This document shows positions 23,532 through 32,768 of a stretch of 64,000 nucleotides of DNA, in pieces; within the stretch, counting starts at the first letter, position 1, and each line of letters opens with the position of its first letter. The stretch is from Maribacter sp. HTCC2170 (GTDB lineage: Bacteria; Bacteroidota; Bacteroidia; Flavobacteriales; Flavobacteriaceae): contig NC_014472.1 in the NCBI RefSeq assembly GCF_000153165.2, positions 2,910,001-2,974,000 on the forward strand, written 5' to 3'. Under the pieces are notes generated by a model that worked only from the letters and a program-made list of their open reading frames with translations, was not told where the DNA came from and ran no database searches. The position numbers were made by a program, and so were the translations under genes.

Positions 23532-24473
23532 ATGTGGGTATGGATTCTTTTTATCTCTTTGGTGATTGTGTTTCTAGCACTTGACCTTGGGATTTTTCAT
23601 AAAAACGAGCATGTAATAAAAAGTAAAGAAGCTGGTATTTGGACAGCTATTTGGGTCAGTGTTGCCTTGGGTTTCAGTGGGGTGATCTATTGGTTATTTT
23701 CTTCCGGCTTGGTTGAAAACCCTACAGGACTTTCTCCAAACACTGCTGTTCTAAAATATATTACTGGTTATTTGATTGAACTTTCGTTGAGTATTGATAA
23801 TGTCTTTGTCATTGCCGTTATTTTTTCCTCTTTTAAAATACCTCCTATTTATCAGCATCGTGTTTTGTTCTGGGGAATTTTGGGCGCCATTATTTTTCGT
23901 GGATTAATGATTTTATTTGGTGTTGCCTTAATTACAAAATTTGAATGGATCATTTATGTATTTGGGGTGTTCCTGCTATATACTGCATTTAAGATGCTTA
24001 AGTCTGACGATTCCAATTTTGACCCAAAAAAATCATATGTATTCAGACAAATAAAAAAAATATACCCTATTACCGGAACCATACGTGATAATAGCTTTTT
24101 CGTCAAGCGTATGGGTATTACGGCTGCCACTCCCCTTTTTGTGGCGTTGATAATCATTGAACTGACCGATGTACTCTTCGCTTTGGACAGTATTCCTGCA
24201 ATTTTGGCCATTACTGCAGATCCTTTTATCGTTTTTAGTTCCAATATCCTAGCTATACTTGGTCTTCGATCTATGTATTTTCTAGTCTCTAGAATGTTAG
24301 AGAAATTTCGTTTTATCAATTACAGTTTGGTAGTGATTCTGGCCTTTGTTGGTTTAAAAATGCTTTTTGCACATCAAGTAGAACTACCTGAATGGCTTTC
24401 ACTTACGGTAATATCGGTTTCTTTAATTGGTGGAATAGTTGCTTCATTGGCCATACCTGAGCATAAGGAATAA
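23532..24473 (+). CDS. TerC/Alx-family integral membrane protein
   Basis: 313 residues with nine or so hydrophobic segments. Signature parts are LSIDNVFVIAVIFSSF (the conserved S-x-D-N motif), RVLFWGILGAIIFRG, and IELTDVLFALDSIPAILAIT, which carries the E-x-x-D-x-x-F-A-x-D-S motif. The family is tied to tellurite resistance and Mn/Ca homeostasis; Alx exports Mn2+. Genes on both sides are convergent or unrelated, and a bidirectional terminator at 24478 separates it from the OmpA gene. Confidence 0.93.
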   Translation: MWVWILFISLVIVFLALDLGIFHKNEHVIKSKEAGIWTAIWVSVALGFSGVIYWLFSSGLVENPTGLSPNTAVLKYITGYLIELSLSIDNVFVIAVIFSSFKIPPIYQHRVLFWGILGAIIFRGLMILFGVALITKFEWIIYVFGVFLLYTAFKMLKSDDSNFDPKKSYVFRQIKKIYPITGTIRDNSFFVKRMGITAATPLFVALIIIELTDVLFALDSIPAILAITADPFIVFSSNILAILGLRSMYFLVSRMLEKFRFINYSLVVILAFVGLKMLFAHQVELPEWLSLTVISVSLIGGIVASLAIPEHKE

Positions 24474-24477
24474 AAAA

Positions 24478-24502
24478 AATCCCGACCATTTAAGCCGGGA
24501 TT
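24478..24502. terminator. bidirectional terminator
   Basis: Stem AATCCCG/CGGGATT between the convergent TerC and OmpA genes, with an A run before it (24472-24479) and T-rich sequence after it, so it can serve both strands. Confidence 0.78.
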
Positions 24503-24526
24503 CTATTTAATAAGTTAGGATTTTAA

Positions 24527-25222
24527 TTATCCTTTTGTCTTTTCGACTGCTTCTTCTTTAAGATCCTTACTGGCAATAATTGCTAGCTCAACTCGTCTGT
24601 TTTTGGCTTTACCTTCAGTAGTTTCATTATCGGCCTTTGGCTGATTTTCACCATACCATTTGGTAGAGAATCTATTGGCTTCAATTCCTTTTGAAATCAA
24701 ATAATTAGTAACCGATTCGGCTCGTTGTTGTGAAAGTTTCATATTGTAATCGTCAGGTCCGGCACTATCTGTGTGACCTTCAATAAGCACATCACTATTT
24801 GGGTATTCTTTGAAGATACCTGCCAGTTTATCCAAGGTAGTCGCTGAAGTTCCTTTGACATTTGACTTGCTTGTATCAAAATACACCCCTGCTTCTTCAT
24901 TGAATGTTACATTGATCCCCTCACCTACTCGAGTAACTTCAGCACCTGGAATCTCCTCTTCAATACGTTCGGCTTGTCTATCCATTCGGTCACCAATATA
25001 TCCACCGGCAACACCACCTACTACGGCACCTATAATAGCACCAAGGGCTGTATTTCCTTTTTTTCCAACATTGTTCCCAATGATTCCTCCAATAACAGCA
25101 CCTCCAGAGGCACCAATCACTGCTCCTTTTTGTTTGTTATTTGCATTTCTTGTTGCACTACATCCTGTTATCAATGCCATGCACATAAACATATACACAC
25201 TCTTTCTTACTAAATTTTTCAT
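24527..25222 (-). CDS. OmpA-family lipoprotein with glycine-zipper segment
   Basis: 231 residues. Lipobox ITGC at about residue 21, a glycine-zipper region (GAVIGASGGAVIGGIIGNNVG and a second Gly-rich stretch) at about 33-78, then a C-terminal OmpA peptidoglycan-binding domain from about 108 (VLIEGHTDSAG, NMKLSQQRAESVTNYL, GENQPKADNETTEGKAKNRRVE). It probably anchors the outer membrane to peptidoglycan. Only 3 nt separate it from the lipocalin-like gene upstream, so the pair is an operon. Confidence 0.93.
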   Translation of the reverse strand: MKNLVRKSVYMFMCMALITGCSATRNANNKQKGAVIGASGGAVIGGIIGNNVGKKGNTALGAIIGAVVGGVAGGYIGDRMDRQAERIEEEIPGAEVTRVGEGINVTFNEEAGVYFDTSKSNVKGTSATTLDKLAGIFKEYPNSDVLIEGHTDSAGPDDYNMKLSQQRAESVTNYLISKGIEANRFSTKWYGENQPKADNETTEGKAKNRRVELAIIASKDLKEEAVEKTKG

Positions 25223-25225
25223 GCT

Positions 25226-25708
25226 TTATTTTTTTGTGAAATTATAAACGATGGTTACTATTTCCCCATCTACTTGATTATTTTGTTTTAATGTCATTTC
25301 TGTTGCAGTCAAGGATATTATATTCAATCGATAGCCTATGGCCCCATTAATGTCCTTATTTTTTGCATTGATCATTTTAAACTGTAATTGACTGGTAAAG
25401 TTCTCCTCTCGATGAACAACCGACCAACGAATATATCGGTCTCCTCCTGTGCATAGACTTGAATCTTCAAGGGTATACCGTCCGGTACTATTGTTATCCC
25501 TAAAAAACCAATTGCTACCTTCAAAACAAATATCCTGTGCATCATTAAACAGGACTGCACTGAAATTCCCTGAATTGTTTTCATAGGAAATATCATTTAG
25601 AATCCATGTCCCACTTAAGAGATTTCGTTTTTCACGGGCTACTTTTGATACCGAGCAGGAAGTTGCCAAAAACAGCACAACACCTAATACTAAAAATGTT
25701 CGTTTCAT
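25226..25708 (-). CDS. lipocalin-like lipoprotein
   Basis: 160 residues. Signal peptide with lipobox ATSC (Cys about 18), then a short lipocalin-like barrel: NLLSGTWILNDISYENN is the typical opening strand with the G-x-W motif and the rest consists of short strands (NWFFRDNNSTGRYTLED, YIRWSVVH, EMTLKQNNQVDGEIV). Such proteins are common in Bacteroidota with unknown ligand. It is co-transcribed with the OmpA lipoprotein. Confidence 0.8.
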   Translation of the reverse strand: MKRTFLVLGVVLFLATSCSVSKVAREKRNLLSGTWILNDISYENNSGNFSAVLFNDAQDICFEGSNWFFRDNNSTGRYTLEDSSLCTGGDRYIRWSVVHREENFTSQLQFKMINAKNKDINGAIGYRLNIISLTATEMTLKQNNQVDGEIVTIVYNFTKK

Positions 25709-25810
25709 TATTAAAATTTTGGGTTAGGTAGTATATACGGAGAAGGTTGGTACTTGGATCAATCATTTTGACCAAATGCAAGGAAAAGTTTCGGAAAAAT
25801 CGATTACTTG

Positions 25811-27787
25811 TTAATAGGCCAATAATTTTTTAAGAGCACCCTCAAAACGACCTTTGGCCATATAGTTGTCTTCCAGTCCTTTGGCAAACGGAATTGGAGT
25901 CTCTAAACCGGCAACACGTTTTACAGGCGCATCCAGATATTCAAAGCAATTTTCCATAACCAAGGCAGAAATATCACTGGCAATACCACCAAACAGACTA
26001 TCTTCCTGCAAAACAATAAGTCTACCTGTTTTCCTGACCGAAGTATATACGGCATCAATATCCATCGGTTGTAAACAACGTAGATCTATCAAATCTGCAT
26101 TTATTTCTGGATTGTTTTCAAGAGTTTCCAACGCCCAATGTACACCAGCGCCATAGGTTACAATCGAAATTTGCCCACCTTCACTTAATAAACTTGCCTT
26201 TCCTAACGGAAGGGTATAATAATCAGTGGGTACATTTTGGTAAATGCTACGGTATAGGGCCTTATGTTCAAAGAATAGTACTGGATTAGGGTCATTTATT
26301 GCCGTAGCCAATAATCCTTTTGCATCATACGGAAATGCAGGGTATACAACTTTCAACCCAGGTGTTTTGGTGAACCAAGCTTCATTGGTCTGTGAATGAA
26401 ACGGACCTGCTGCTACCCCGCCACCACAAGGCATACGTATAACTATATCTGCATTCTCAGCCCATCTGTAATACGATTTGGCTATATAATTTACGATCGG
26501 ATTGAATCCCGAACTGGCAAAATCTGCAAACTGCATCTCCATAACAGCCTTCATTCCATTGATTGATAATCCCATGGCTGCAGTAACTATGGCCGATTCG
26601 CAGATAGGAGTATTACGTACACGCTCTTTTCCAAAAAGCTCCATAAAGCCATCAGTTATTTTGAATACACCACCATAGTCTGCTATATCCTGTCCCAGGA
26701 TTACCAAACTGTCATGACGTTCCATAGATTGTTTAAGTCCGTCTGAGATGGCATCCACCAAACGAATGTTGTTTACAGTACTTCCTTCAGTAACTTCCTC
26801 ATAAACAACATTTTTGTAAACATCATTTAATTCATCAATTGTAGTACTTTTAATTTCATTTTCGGCAAAAGCAAGCTTAAGGTTATCATCTATTTCATGG
26901 ATTATTTCCTTCTTTAAAACAACTTCTTCCTCTTCAGAGAGCAACTTTTCAGAATGTAAATATTCCAAATAGTTTTCAAGTGGATCCTTGGCTGCCCATT
27001 GGTCCAGTAAATGTTGTGGAACATATTTAGTACCACTCGCCTCTTCATGCCCGCGCATTCTGAATGTTTTGAATTCTACCAAGATAGGTCGTGGGTCCTT
27101 GCGAATACTTTTGCAAAGTGAATCAATCTTAGTATACACCTCCAGGATATTGTTGCCATCAACAATATGGGATTCCATACCATATCCTTTTCCTTTATCG
27201 GCCAAATGCTCGCATTTGAACTGTTCATTGGTAGGTGTTGATAGTCCGTATCCGTTATTTTCAATACAGAAAAGTACGGGTAGGTCCCACACAGCCGCCA
27301 CATTCAAGGCCTCATGAAAATCTCCCTCACTTGTCGCCCCCTCACCCGTAAATACAGCTGTAACATGCTTTTGATTTTTTAATAAATTGGCAAGGGCAAT
27401 TCCGTCTGCCACACCTAATTGTGGTCCTAAATGGGAAATCATGCCAACAATATTATACTCTTGGGTACCAAAATGAAAACTTCGATCACGCCCTTTGGTG
27501 AATCCGCTTTCTTTTCCCTGCCATTGTGAAAACAACCTATTTAAGGGAATTTTTCTAGTAGTGAATACGCCCAAGTTTCTATGCATGGGAAGAATATATT
27601 CATCCTCCTTCATAGCAGATGTCACCCCCACTGAGATGGCCTCTTGGCCTATTCCGCTAAACCATTTGGAAATTTTACCTTGTCTTAGCAAAATCAGCAT
27701 TTTCTCCTCAATCATACGAGGTTTTAGCATCGACTTATAAAGGCTGAGCTTAATTTCCTTGCTTACTTTGTACTTGCTGTAATCCAT
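25811..27787 (-). CDS. 2-oxoacid dehydrogenase E1, alpha and beta subunits fused
   Basis: 658 residues. The N-terminal half is the E1-alpha part with the thiamine-diphosphate motif FTGEGATSEGDFHEALN...FCIENNGYG at about 145-185. The C-terminal half from about 345 is the transketolase-type E1-beta part (LGQDIADYGGVFKITDGF, TPICESAIVTAAMGLS, MQFADFASSGFNPIVN, SLFGGIASDISALV). It catalyses decarboxylation of a branched-chain 2-oxoacid or related substrate and hands the acyl group to a lipoyl E2, which is not in this window. The fused form is usual in Bacteroidota. It is divergent from the 2OG oxygenase gene. Confidence 0.92.
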   Translation of the reverse strand: MDYSKYKVSKEIKLSLYKSMLKPRMIEEKMLILLRQGKISKWFSGIGQEAISVGVTSAMKEDEYILPMHRNLGVFTTRKIPLNRLFSQWQGKESGFTKGRDRSFHFGTQEYNIVGMISHLGPQLGVADGIALANLLKNQKHVTAVFTGEGATSEGDFHEALNVAAVWDLPVLFCIENNGYGLSTPTNEQFKCEHLADKGKGYGMESHIVDGNNILEVYTKIDSLCKSIRKDPRPILVEFKTFRMRGHEEASGTKYVPQHLLDQWAAKDPLENYLEYLHSEKLLSEEEEVVLKKEIIHEIDDNLKLAFAENEIKSTTIDELNDVYKNVVYEEVTEGSTVNNIRLVDAISDGLKQSMERHDSLVILGQDIADYGGVFKITDGFMELFGKERVRNTPICESAIVTAAMGLSINGMKAVMEMQFADFASSGFNPIVNYIAKSYYRWAENADIVIRMPCGGGVAAGPFHSQTNEAWFTKTPGLKVVYPAFPYDAKGLLATAINDPNPVLFFEHKALYRSIYQNVPTDYYTLPLGKASLLSEGGQISIVTYGAGVHWALETLENNPEINADLIDLRCLQPMDIDAVYTSVRKTGRLIVLQEDSLFGGIASDISALVMENCFEYLDAPVKRVAGLETPIPFAKGLEDNYMAKGRFEGALKKLLAY

Positions 27788-27887
27788 GTTATAATTATGG
27801 CCTTTATTCTTTTAAAACAGGATAAATGTAACAAAAAAGAATGCATTGCCTTCAACTAATTCAAGCATAAAATTCGGCAATAATTTG

Positions 27888-27895
27888 TAGTTTTG
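27888..27895 (+). promoter_or_regulatory. TAnnTTTG box for the oxygenase gene
   Basis: TAGTTTTG lies 22 nt before the ATG at 27918 and fits the Bacteroidota -7 consensus. A convincing -33 TTG at the right spacing was not found. Confidence 0.45.
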
Positions 27896-27917
27896 ATCAA
27901 ACCTTTAAAAAACAGCC

Positions 27918-28868
27918 ATGACTGCTATACCTAGTGTAGATTTACAGGATTTTACTTCAGGAGACCCAGAGCGCAAGAAAAAATTTATTACTGAAATTGG
28001 TAATGCCTTTGAACAGATAGGTTTCGTAGCCCTGGGAGGGCATTTTTTATCTGATGTTCTTGTCAAGGATTTATACGCTGAAATAAAAAACTTTTTTGAT
28101 CTTCCACAGAATACAAAGGATACCTATGAAATAGAAGGCATTGGTGGCCAACGAGGTTACACCTCTTTTGGTAAAGAACACGCCAAAGGACGTAAAGAAG
28201 GAGATTTAAAGGAGTTTTGGCATTTTGGACAGTACGTAGTCGACAATCCAAAATTGGAAGCAGAATACCCGGATAACGTTATGGTAGCTGAACTTGAAAA
28301 GTTTAATGCCGTAGGTAAGGATACCTATAAAATGCTTGAGAAAACAGCAAAATACGTGTTAAGGGCCCTAGCTCTTCATTTAAATCTTGAGGAGAATTAT
28401 TTTGACAATTTCATTCTCAATGGGAATTCCATTTTGCGTCCTATTCACTACCCTCCTATTACTTCCGAACCAAAGAATGCAGTAAGGGCAGCAGCACATG
28501 GTGATATTAACTTGATTACCTTGTTAATGGGTGCCCATGGCAAAGGTCTTCAGGTTCAGAACCATGAAGGTGAATGGGTAGATGCCATTGCAAGACCAGA
28601 CCAAGTTATGATCAACGTGGGTGATATGTTATCAAGATTGACCAATAACAAATTGAAATCAACTATACATCAAGTTGTTAATCCTCCTAAAGAATTATGG
28701 GGGACTTCTCGTTATTCCATTCCTTTCTTTATGCATCCCATTAGTGAAATGCCATTGAATTGCTTAGAGAACTGTATTAACGATAACAATCCCAAGGAAT
28801 TTGAGGACATTACAGCTGGTGAGTTCCTGCACGAGCGTTTAATTGAGTTAGGTCTAATTAAAAAGTAA
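27918..28868 (+). CDS. isopenicillin-N-synthase-like 2OG-Fe(II) oxygenase
   Basis: 316 residues. N-terminal DIOX_N segment (IPSVDLQDFTSGDPERKKKF, ALGGHFLSDVLVKDLY) and a C-terminal double-stranded beta helix with iron ligands H-x-D in AAHGDINLITLL and His in STIHQVVNPP, plus the 2-oxoglutarate-binding R-x-S in RYSIPFFMHP. The family hydroxylates or desaturates small molecules; the substrate is unknown. It ends 3 nt before the eIF1-like gene, so the two are co-transcribed. Confidence 0.92.
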   Translation: MTAIPSVDLQDFTSGDPERKKKFITEIGNAFEQIGFVALGGHFLSDVLVKDLYAEIKNFFDLPQNTKDTYEIEGIGGQRGYTSFGKEHAKGRKEGDLKEFWHFGQYVVDNPKLEAEYPDNVMVAELEKFNAVGKDTYKMLEKTAKYVLRALALHLNLEENYFDNFILNGNSILRPIHYPPITSEPKNAVRAAAHGDINLITLLMGAHGKGLQVQNHEGEWVDAIARPDQVMINVGDMLSRLTNNKLKSTIHQVVNPPKELWGTSRYSIPFFMHPISEMPLNCLENCINDNNPKEFEDITAGEFLHERLIELGLIKK

Positions 28869-28871
28869 CCT

Positions 28872-29198
28872 ATGGACCTAAGTGATCAACTGAAAAATCT
28901 ATTTCCGGAGCATGTTCCCTCGGAAGAACCAAAAATTCCCAAAAAGTCTGATATTTGGTTACAGGACGACCCTATCATCTGTAAATACGAAAAACGCAAA
29001 GGAAAGCCTATCACCATATTAGAAGGTTATAATGGAGCTGATTCTGATTTCAAGAAATTGGCCAAGGATTTAAAATCAAAATTAAGCGTGGGAGGCACCT
29101 TCAAAGACGGCAAAATTATTATCCAGGGTGATTACAGGGACAAAATCATGGATATGCTCAAAGAAAAAGGGTTTAAGGTTAAACGAGTTGGTGGATAA
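28872..29198 (+). CDS. SUI1/eIF1-like translation initiation factor (YciH type)
   Basis: 108 residues. The SUI1 fold is in the C-terminal 70 residues: KGKPITILEGYNGADSDFKKLAKDLKSKL, VGGTFKDGKIIIQGDYRDKIMDMLKEKGFKVKRVGG in pieces, including the hallmark VGG(T/S) and IQGD elements. Bacterial YciH-type proteins are thought to check initiation fidelity on weak start codons. It immediately follows the oxygenase gene, a combination seen in flavobacterial genomes. Confidence 0.92.
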   Translation: MDLSDQLKNLFPEHVPSEEPKIPKKSDIWLQDDPIICKYEKRKGKPITILEGYNGADSDFKKLAKDLKSKLSVGGTFKDGKIIIQGDYRDKIMDMLKEKGFKVKRVGG

Positions 29199-29311
29199 GT
29201 GCTTCTAGAGACCCAATTTTGAAAAAGGTTGCGTAGATTTTAGTTAATTTTTTTTGTTTATTTCGATTAAATGTTACTTTTAATAGTCCAAACCTAAACA
29301 ACCGCTAAAAA

Positions 29312-30244
29312 ATGAGTTCCCTATTACACATAACAAATGGTGATAGTCTTACAGAAAGACTTAAGTCATTGGACCTAAAAGGAGATATCATCACATGGCG
29401 CGAAATGCTTTGTGAAGGTAAAACGTTGACCAATGTGGGAAGCGAAACCTTCTGGAAAACCCGTTTCGAATTTCTAAACAAAAATTATAAAGTTTCCAAA
29501 TCTTGGTTTATAGAAAAAACCTTGAAGGAATATAGATCCCTCTGTAACCATAAACAACAAGACAATATTGTACTTTGGTTTGAATATGACCTGTTTTGCC
29601 AGGTAAACATGTTGGCGGTCATTAGTTGGCTCAAGACCCACAGAAAATATGCCAATATTTCATTGGTTTGTAGTGGAAATGAGGACGAATCAGATAAGTT
29701 ATACGGTTTAGGTGAGTTGGATAATGATTATCTCATGAAGCTGTATGAGAATAGGACGGAATTATCAATGAATGATATAGAATATGCTGATTACGTATGG
29801 CAACTATATTGTAGTGATAACCCCATTCGTTTAGAAAACCTCACAGATTTTAAGAATTATAAGTTTGACTATCTCTCTGATGCCATAAAAGCACATTTGA
29901 GGAGGTTCCCAACTATTAAAAACGGATTAAATAGTTTAGAGAACAATATTTTGCAACTATCATTGGATGAAAAGCCCAAATCTAAGCGCGAATTATTGCG
30001 TACCGTATTGAACAATCAAGGTGTTTATGGATATGGTGACACGCAGTTTGAGCGAATGATAAGTAATCTAAAACCTTTGTTCACCTCTTTCAACCCTGTT
30101 CGTTTGACCAAAAAAGGAAAGGAAATATTGGAAGGGCAAACCAGTTATTACTCCCATATTCAAGATAATGAAGTTTATTTGGGTGGTGCACTTAAATACA
30201 ACTTCCTTTACAACTCCGAATCGGATAGAATTTTAAAGTTATAA
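29312..30244 (+). CDS. DUF1835-family protein
   Basis: 310 residues without signal peptide. It opens with LLHITNGDSLTERLKSL and DIITWREMLCEGKT, characteristic of DUF1835, and contains IVLWFEYDLFCQVNMLAVISWL. The C-terminal part is helical (SKRELLRTVLN, MISNLKPLF). Function unknown. It has been described next to HTH or nucleotide-metabolism genes, and here it precedes a nucleoside phosphorylase by 1 nt, so the two are almost certainly one operon. Confidence 0.85.
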   Translation: MSSLLHITNGDSLTERLKSLDLKGDIITWREMLCEGKTLTNVGSETFWKTRFEFLNKNYKVSKSWFIEKTLKEYRSLCNHKQQDNIVLWFEYDLFCQVNMLAVISWLKTHRKYANISLVCSGNEDESDKLYGLGELDNDYLMKLYENRTELSMNDIEYADYVWQLYCSDNPIRLENLTDFKNYKFDYLSDAIKAHLRRFPTIKNGLNSLENNILQLSLDEKPKSKRELLRTVLNNQGVYGYGDTQFERMISNLKPLFTSFNPVRLTKKGKEILEGQTSYYSHIQDNEVYLGGALKYNFLYNSESDRILKL

Positions 30245-30245
30245 C

Positions 30246-31112
30246 ATGCTAGAAGCTTCCGAGCTTATCCTTAATGCTGATAATAGCATTTACCACCTTA
30301 ATTTATTACCTGAAGATATTGCCGATACCATAATCGTGGTCGGTGACCAAAATCGCGTGGGTCAGGTTTCCAAATATTTTGATTCTATTGAGGTCAAGAA
30401 AGAAAAACGTGAATTCTACACACATACCGGTGTTTTGAATGGTAAACGTATTACGGTTTTGTCAACAGGGATTGGTGCAGACAATATTGATATCGTTTTA
30501 AACGAATTGGATGCTTTGGCCAATATTGATTTTGAGAATAGAACGATTAAAAAAGAGTTTAAACAATTAACAATTGTTCGCATTGGTACGTCTGGTGCAA
30601 TTCAGTCAGACATCCCGGTAGATTCATTCATTTTAAGTGAATATGCATTGGGTTTTGATGGAGTTTTACACTTTTATAGGAGCGAAGAAATTCTTGATGA
30701 TGACTTTTCCAAAGCATTTGTAGAGTACACCGATTGGTCCCCGAAAAAACCTTGGCCCTATTTGGTTAAAAGTGACGATACATTACGTGGTCAACTAGAC
30801 TCAAATCGTATACGATATGGTGTAACTATCACTAATAGCGGTTTTTACGGTCCACAAGGGCGTAAACTTCGATTGGGCTTACAAGATGATGATCTTAATG
30901 AAAAACTAACCTCTTTCAGCTACGAAAAACTACGTATTACAAACCTTGAAATGGAGTCTTCGGCAATTTACGGACTGGCTAAGCTTATGGGACATCGAGC
31001 AGTTTCATTAAACTGCATTATTGCGAATAGAGTCCTGGGTGAGTTTTCAAAAAGCCCATTAAAAACAATTGATGGCTTAATTCAATACACCCTTGAAAAA
31101 TTAACTCGCTAG
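30246..31112 (+). CDS. nucleoside phosphorylase (uridine/purine phosphorylase family)
   Basis: 288 residues of the PNP/UDP family: IIVVGDQNRVGQVSKYFDSIE (phosphate-binding region, where relatives have GDP-x-R), GKRITVLSTGIGADN, LTIVRIGTSGAIQSDI and NLEMESSAIYGLAKLMGH, the ribose-binding M-E-S/M-E. It cleaves nucleosides to base and ribose-1-phosphate in salvage. It lies 1 nt after the DUF1835 gene and 19 nt before the binding-protein-fold gene. Confidence 0.93.
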   Translation: MLEASELILNADNSIYHLNLLPEDIADTIIVVGDQNRVGQVSKYFDSIEVKKEKREFYTHTGVLNGKRITVLSTGIGADNIDIVLNELDALANIDFENRTIKKEFKQLTIVRIGTSGAIQSDIPVDSFILSEYALGFDGVLHFYRSEEILDDDFSKAFVEYTDWSPKKPWPYLVKSDDTLRGQLDSNRIRYGVTITNSGFYGPQGRKLRLGLQDDDLNEKLTSFSYEKLRITNLEMESSAIYGLAKLMGHRAVSLNCIIANRVLGEFSKSPLKTIDGLIQYTLEKLTR

Positions 31113-31131
31113 TTCTTTTACTACATCAAAA

Positions 31132-31983
31132 ATGAAGAAAGTAAAAATCATTGGCGTACCTGAACATTTTAACCTTCCTTGGCATTTGGCAATTGAAGAA
31201 GGTGCGTTTGAAGAGCGTGGAATTGAGCTTGAATGGACAGATATTCCTGAAGGAACAGGAAGAATGTGTAAAATGCTGGAAAATGGTGAGACTGACTTGG
31301 CGATTATCTTGACTGAAGGACTGGTCAAAAGTATAACAGAAGGGAATCCTGCTAAAATAGTTCAAGAATATATTGCCTCTCCCCTGCTTTGGGGAATTCA
31401 TGTGGGAGCCAAAAGCACATATAAAGCTATTTCTGATATCAATTCCACCAAAGCTGCGATTAGTCGTTTTGGCAGCGGCAGCCATCTTATGGCCTATGTA
31501 AATGCTCAAAATGAAGGCTGGAACAATGAAAAATTGAAATTTGAGATAATCAATAATCTTGATGGAGCTGTCGAGGCATTGACAAATGGCACCGCAGACT
31601 ATTTTATGTGGGAACGTTTTACGACTAAACCCTTGGTTGACAATGGCACTTTCCGAAGATTAGGTGACTGTCCAACGCCTTGGCCATGTTTTGTCATTGC
31701 AGGGACCAATGAATTCATAAAAGAAAATAGTTCTGTTTTAAGGCATATACTTGAAATCATCAATCTATATACCTCCGAGTTCAAACAAATTCCGAGTATT
31801 GACCGTACTTTGGCAAATAGGTATGAACAGCAATTGGAAGATATTCAAGAATGGATGGGCATAACGCGATGGAGTCAATCACAACTAAACCCGCAAACAC
31901 TTGAAAACGTACAAGATACGTTGATTAACTTAAAGTTGATTGATAAAAAGTTAAAAAGTACAGATGTGCTTACCAGTCAATAA
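31132..31983 (+). CDS. NMT1/THI5-like or SsuA-type substrate-binding-fold protein, apparently cytosolic
   Basis: 283 residues. The periplasmic-binding-protein type II fold is recognisable: KIIGVPEHFNLPWHLAIEEGAFEERGIELEW in pieces, GTGRMCKMLENGETDLAIILTEGLVKS, AISRFGSGSHLMA, LTNGTADYFMWERFTTKPLVD. There is no signal peptide and no neighbouring ABC permease or ATPase, so it is not a conventional transporter component; the stand-alone cytosolic form is common in Bacteroidota. It may bind a thiamine-precursor-like or aromatic ligand, which is speculative. Its 3' end overlaps the convergent ung gene by 14 nt. Confidence 0.78.
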   Translation: MKKVKIIGVPEHFNLPWHLAIEEGAFEERGIELEWTDIPEGTGRMCKMLENGETDLAIILTEGLVKSITEGNPAKIVQEYIASPLLWGIHVGAKSTYKAISDINSTKAAISRFGSGSHLMAYVNAQNEGWNNEKLKFEIINNLDGAVEALTNGTADYFMWERFTTKPLVDNGTFRRLGDCPTPWPCFVIAGTNEFIKENSSVLRHILEIINLYTSEFKQIPSIDRTLANRYEQQLEDIQEWMGITRWSQSQLNPQTLENVQDTLINLKLIDKKLKSTDVLTSQ

Positions 31984-32635
31984 GAACATCCCCTTTTTGC
32001 CCAAGAATTTCATTGGTTTTACTAAAGTGTTTGTTTCCAAACCAGTATCCACGATTTGCACTCAAAGGAGAAGGATGACCTGAAGTTAGTATATGATGTT
32101 TGCCTTGGTCAATTAAAGAAGCTTTCTTCTTTGCAAAACCTCCCCATAGCAGAAATATTACACCTTCCTTCTCATTGGAAACTACCCTAATTACATTGTC
32201 AGTAAAAGTCTCCCACCCGTTTCTTTGATGGCTGCCAGCTTCATGCGCGCGTACGGTCAAAGTAGCATTCAAAAGCAATACTCCTTGGTCTGCCCATCGC
32301 TCTAAGTTGCCACTTTTGGGATAAGGTTTCCCCAAATCCGTTTCGATTTCCTTGAATATATTGATCAATGAAGGAGGGTGTGGAATCCCTTCACTTACTG
32401 AAAAACAAAGACCATTTGCCTGGTTTGGTCCATGATATGGATCCTGACCGATAATGACCACTTTAGTTTTTTCAAACGGACTATGGTCAAAAGCTGAAAA
32501 TATATGTTTCCCTTTTGGGTAACAGGTGTATTGGCCATATTCGGACTTTACAAAGTTGACCAATGCCCCAAAATAGGGTTGCTCAAATTCGTTGCTTAAC
32601 GGTTTTTTCCAGCTGGAGTGTATATTTATGGTCAT
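31970..32635 (-). CDS. ung: uracil-DNA glycosylase, family 1
   Basis: 221 residues with complete family-1 motifs: VVIIGQDPYHGPNQANGLCFSV (the catalytic Asp in GQDPYH), the uracil-pocket region GVLLLNATLTVR, and the Leu loop HPSPLSANRGYWFGNKHFSK. It removes uracil from DNA to start base-excision repair in the cytosol. A TAATTTTG box lies 24 nt before the start. The 3' end overlaps the convergent gene by 14 nt. Confidence 0.97.
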   Translation of the reverse strand: MTINIHSSWKKPLSNEFEQPYFGALVNFVKSEYGQYTCYPKGKHIFSAFDHSPFEKTKVVIIGQDPYHGPNQANGLCFSVSEGIPHPPSLINIFKEIETDLGKPYPKSGNLERWADQGVLLLNATLTVRAHEAGSHQRNGWETFTDNVIRVVSNEKEGVIFLLWGGFAKKKASLIDQGKHHILTSGHPSPLSANRGYWFGNKHFSKTNEILGQKGDVLIDW

Positions 32636-32658
32636 TCCTATTCTTATTTTGAAGAATT

Positions 32659-32666
32659 CAAAATTA
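32659..32666 (-). promoter_or_regulatory. TAnnTTTG box for ung
   Basis: On the minus strand TAATTTTG lies 23 nt before the ung ATG and matches the Bacteroidota -7 consensus. Confidence 0.5.
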
Positions 32667-32721
32667 GTTAAAAACTGTATTTAAAGTGGGCAATTGTGCA
32701 TTAATGCTTTTCAAAATCGGC

Positions 32722-32729
32722 TAACTTAG
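32722..32729 (+). promoter_or_regulatory. -7-like box TAACTTAG for the DUF5916 gene
   Basis: TAACTTAG, one base off TAnnTTTG, lies in CGGCTAACTTAGC (32718-32730), which is exactly repeated upstream of the YwqK-like gene at 35595-35607. Both are followed by a similar A+T leader containing AATCATTAA, suggesting a common promoter type. Confidence 0.42.
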
Positions 32730-32768
32730 CACTATACCAATCATTAAGCCCAGTTGAGCCAACTTTTC

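Noticed and set aside
24810-25247. Plus-strand frame opposite the OmpA lipoprotein, Pro/Thr/Ala-rich
   Set aside because: It is the mirror of the glycine-zipper codons of the OmpA gene; the repetitive composition is a shadow, not a protein.
32754-32768. TTG as start of the DUF5916 protein
   Set aside because: The ATG at 32769 directly begins the signal peptide.
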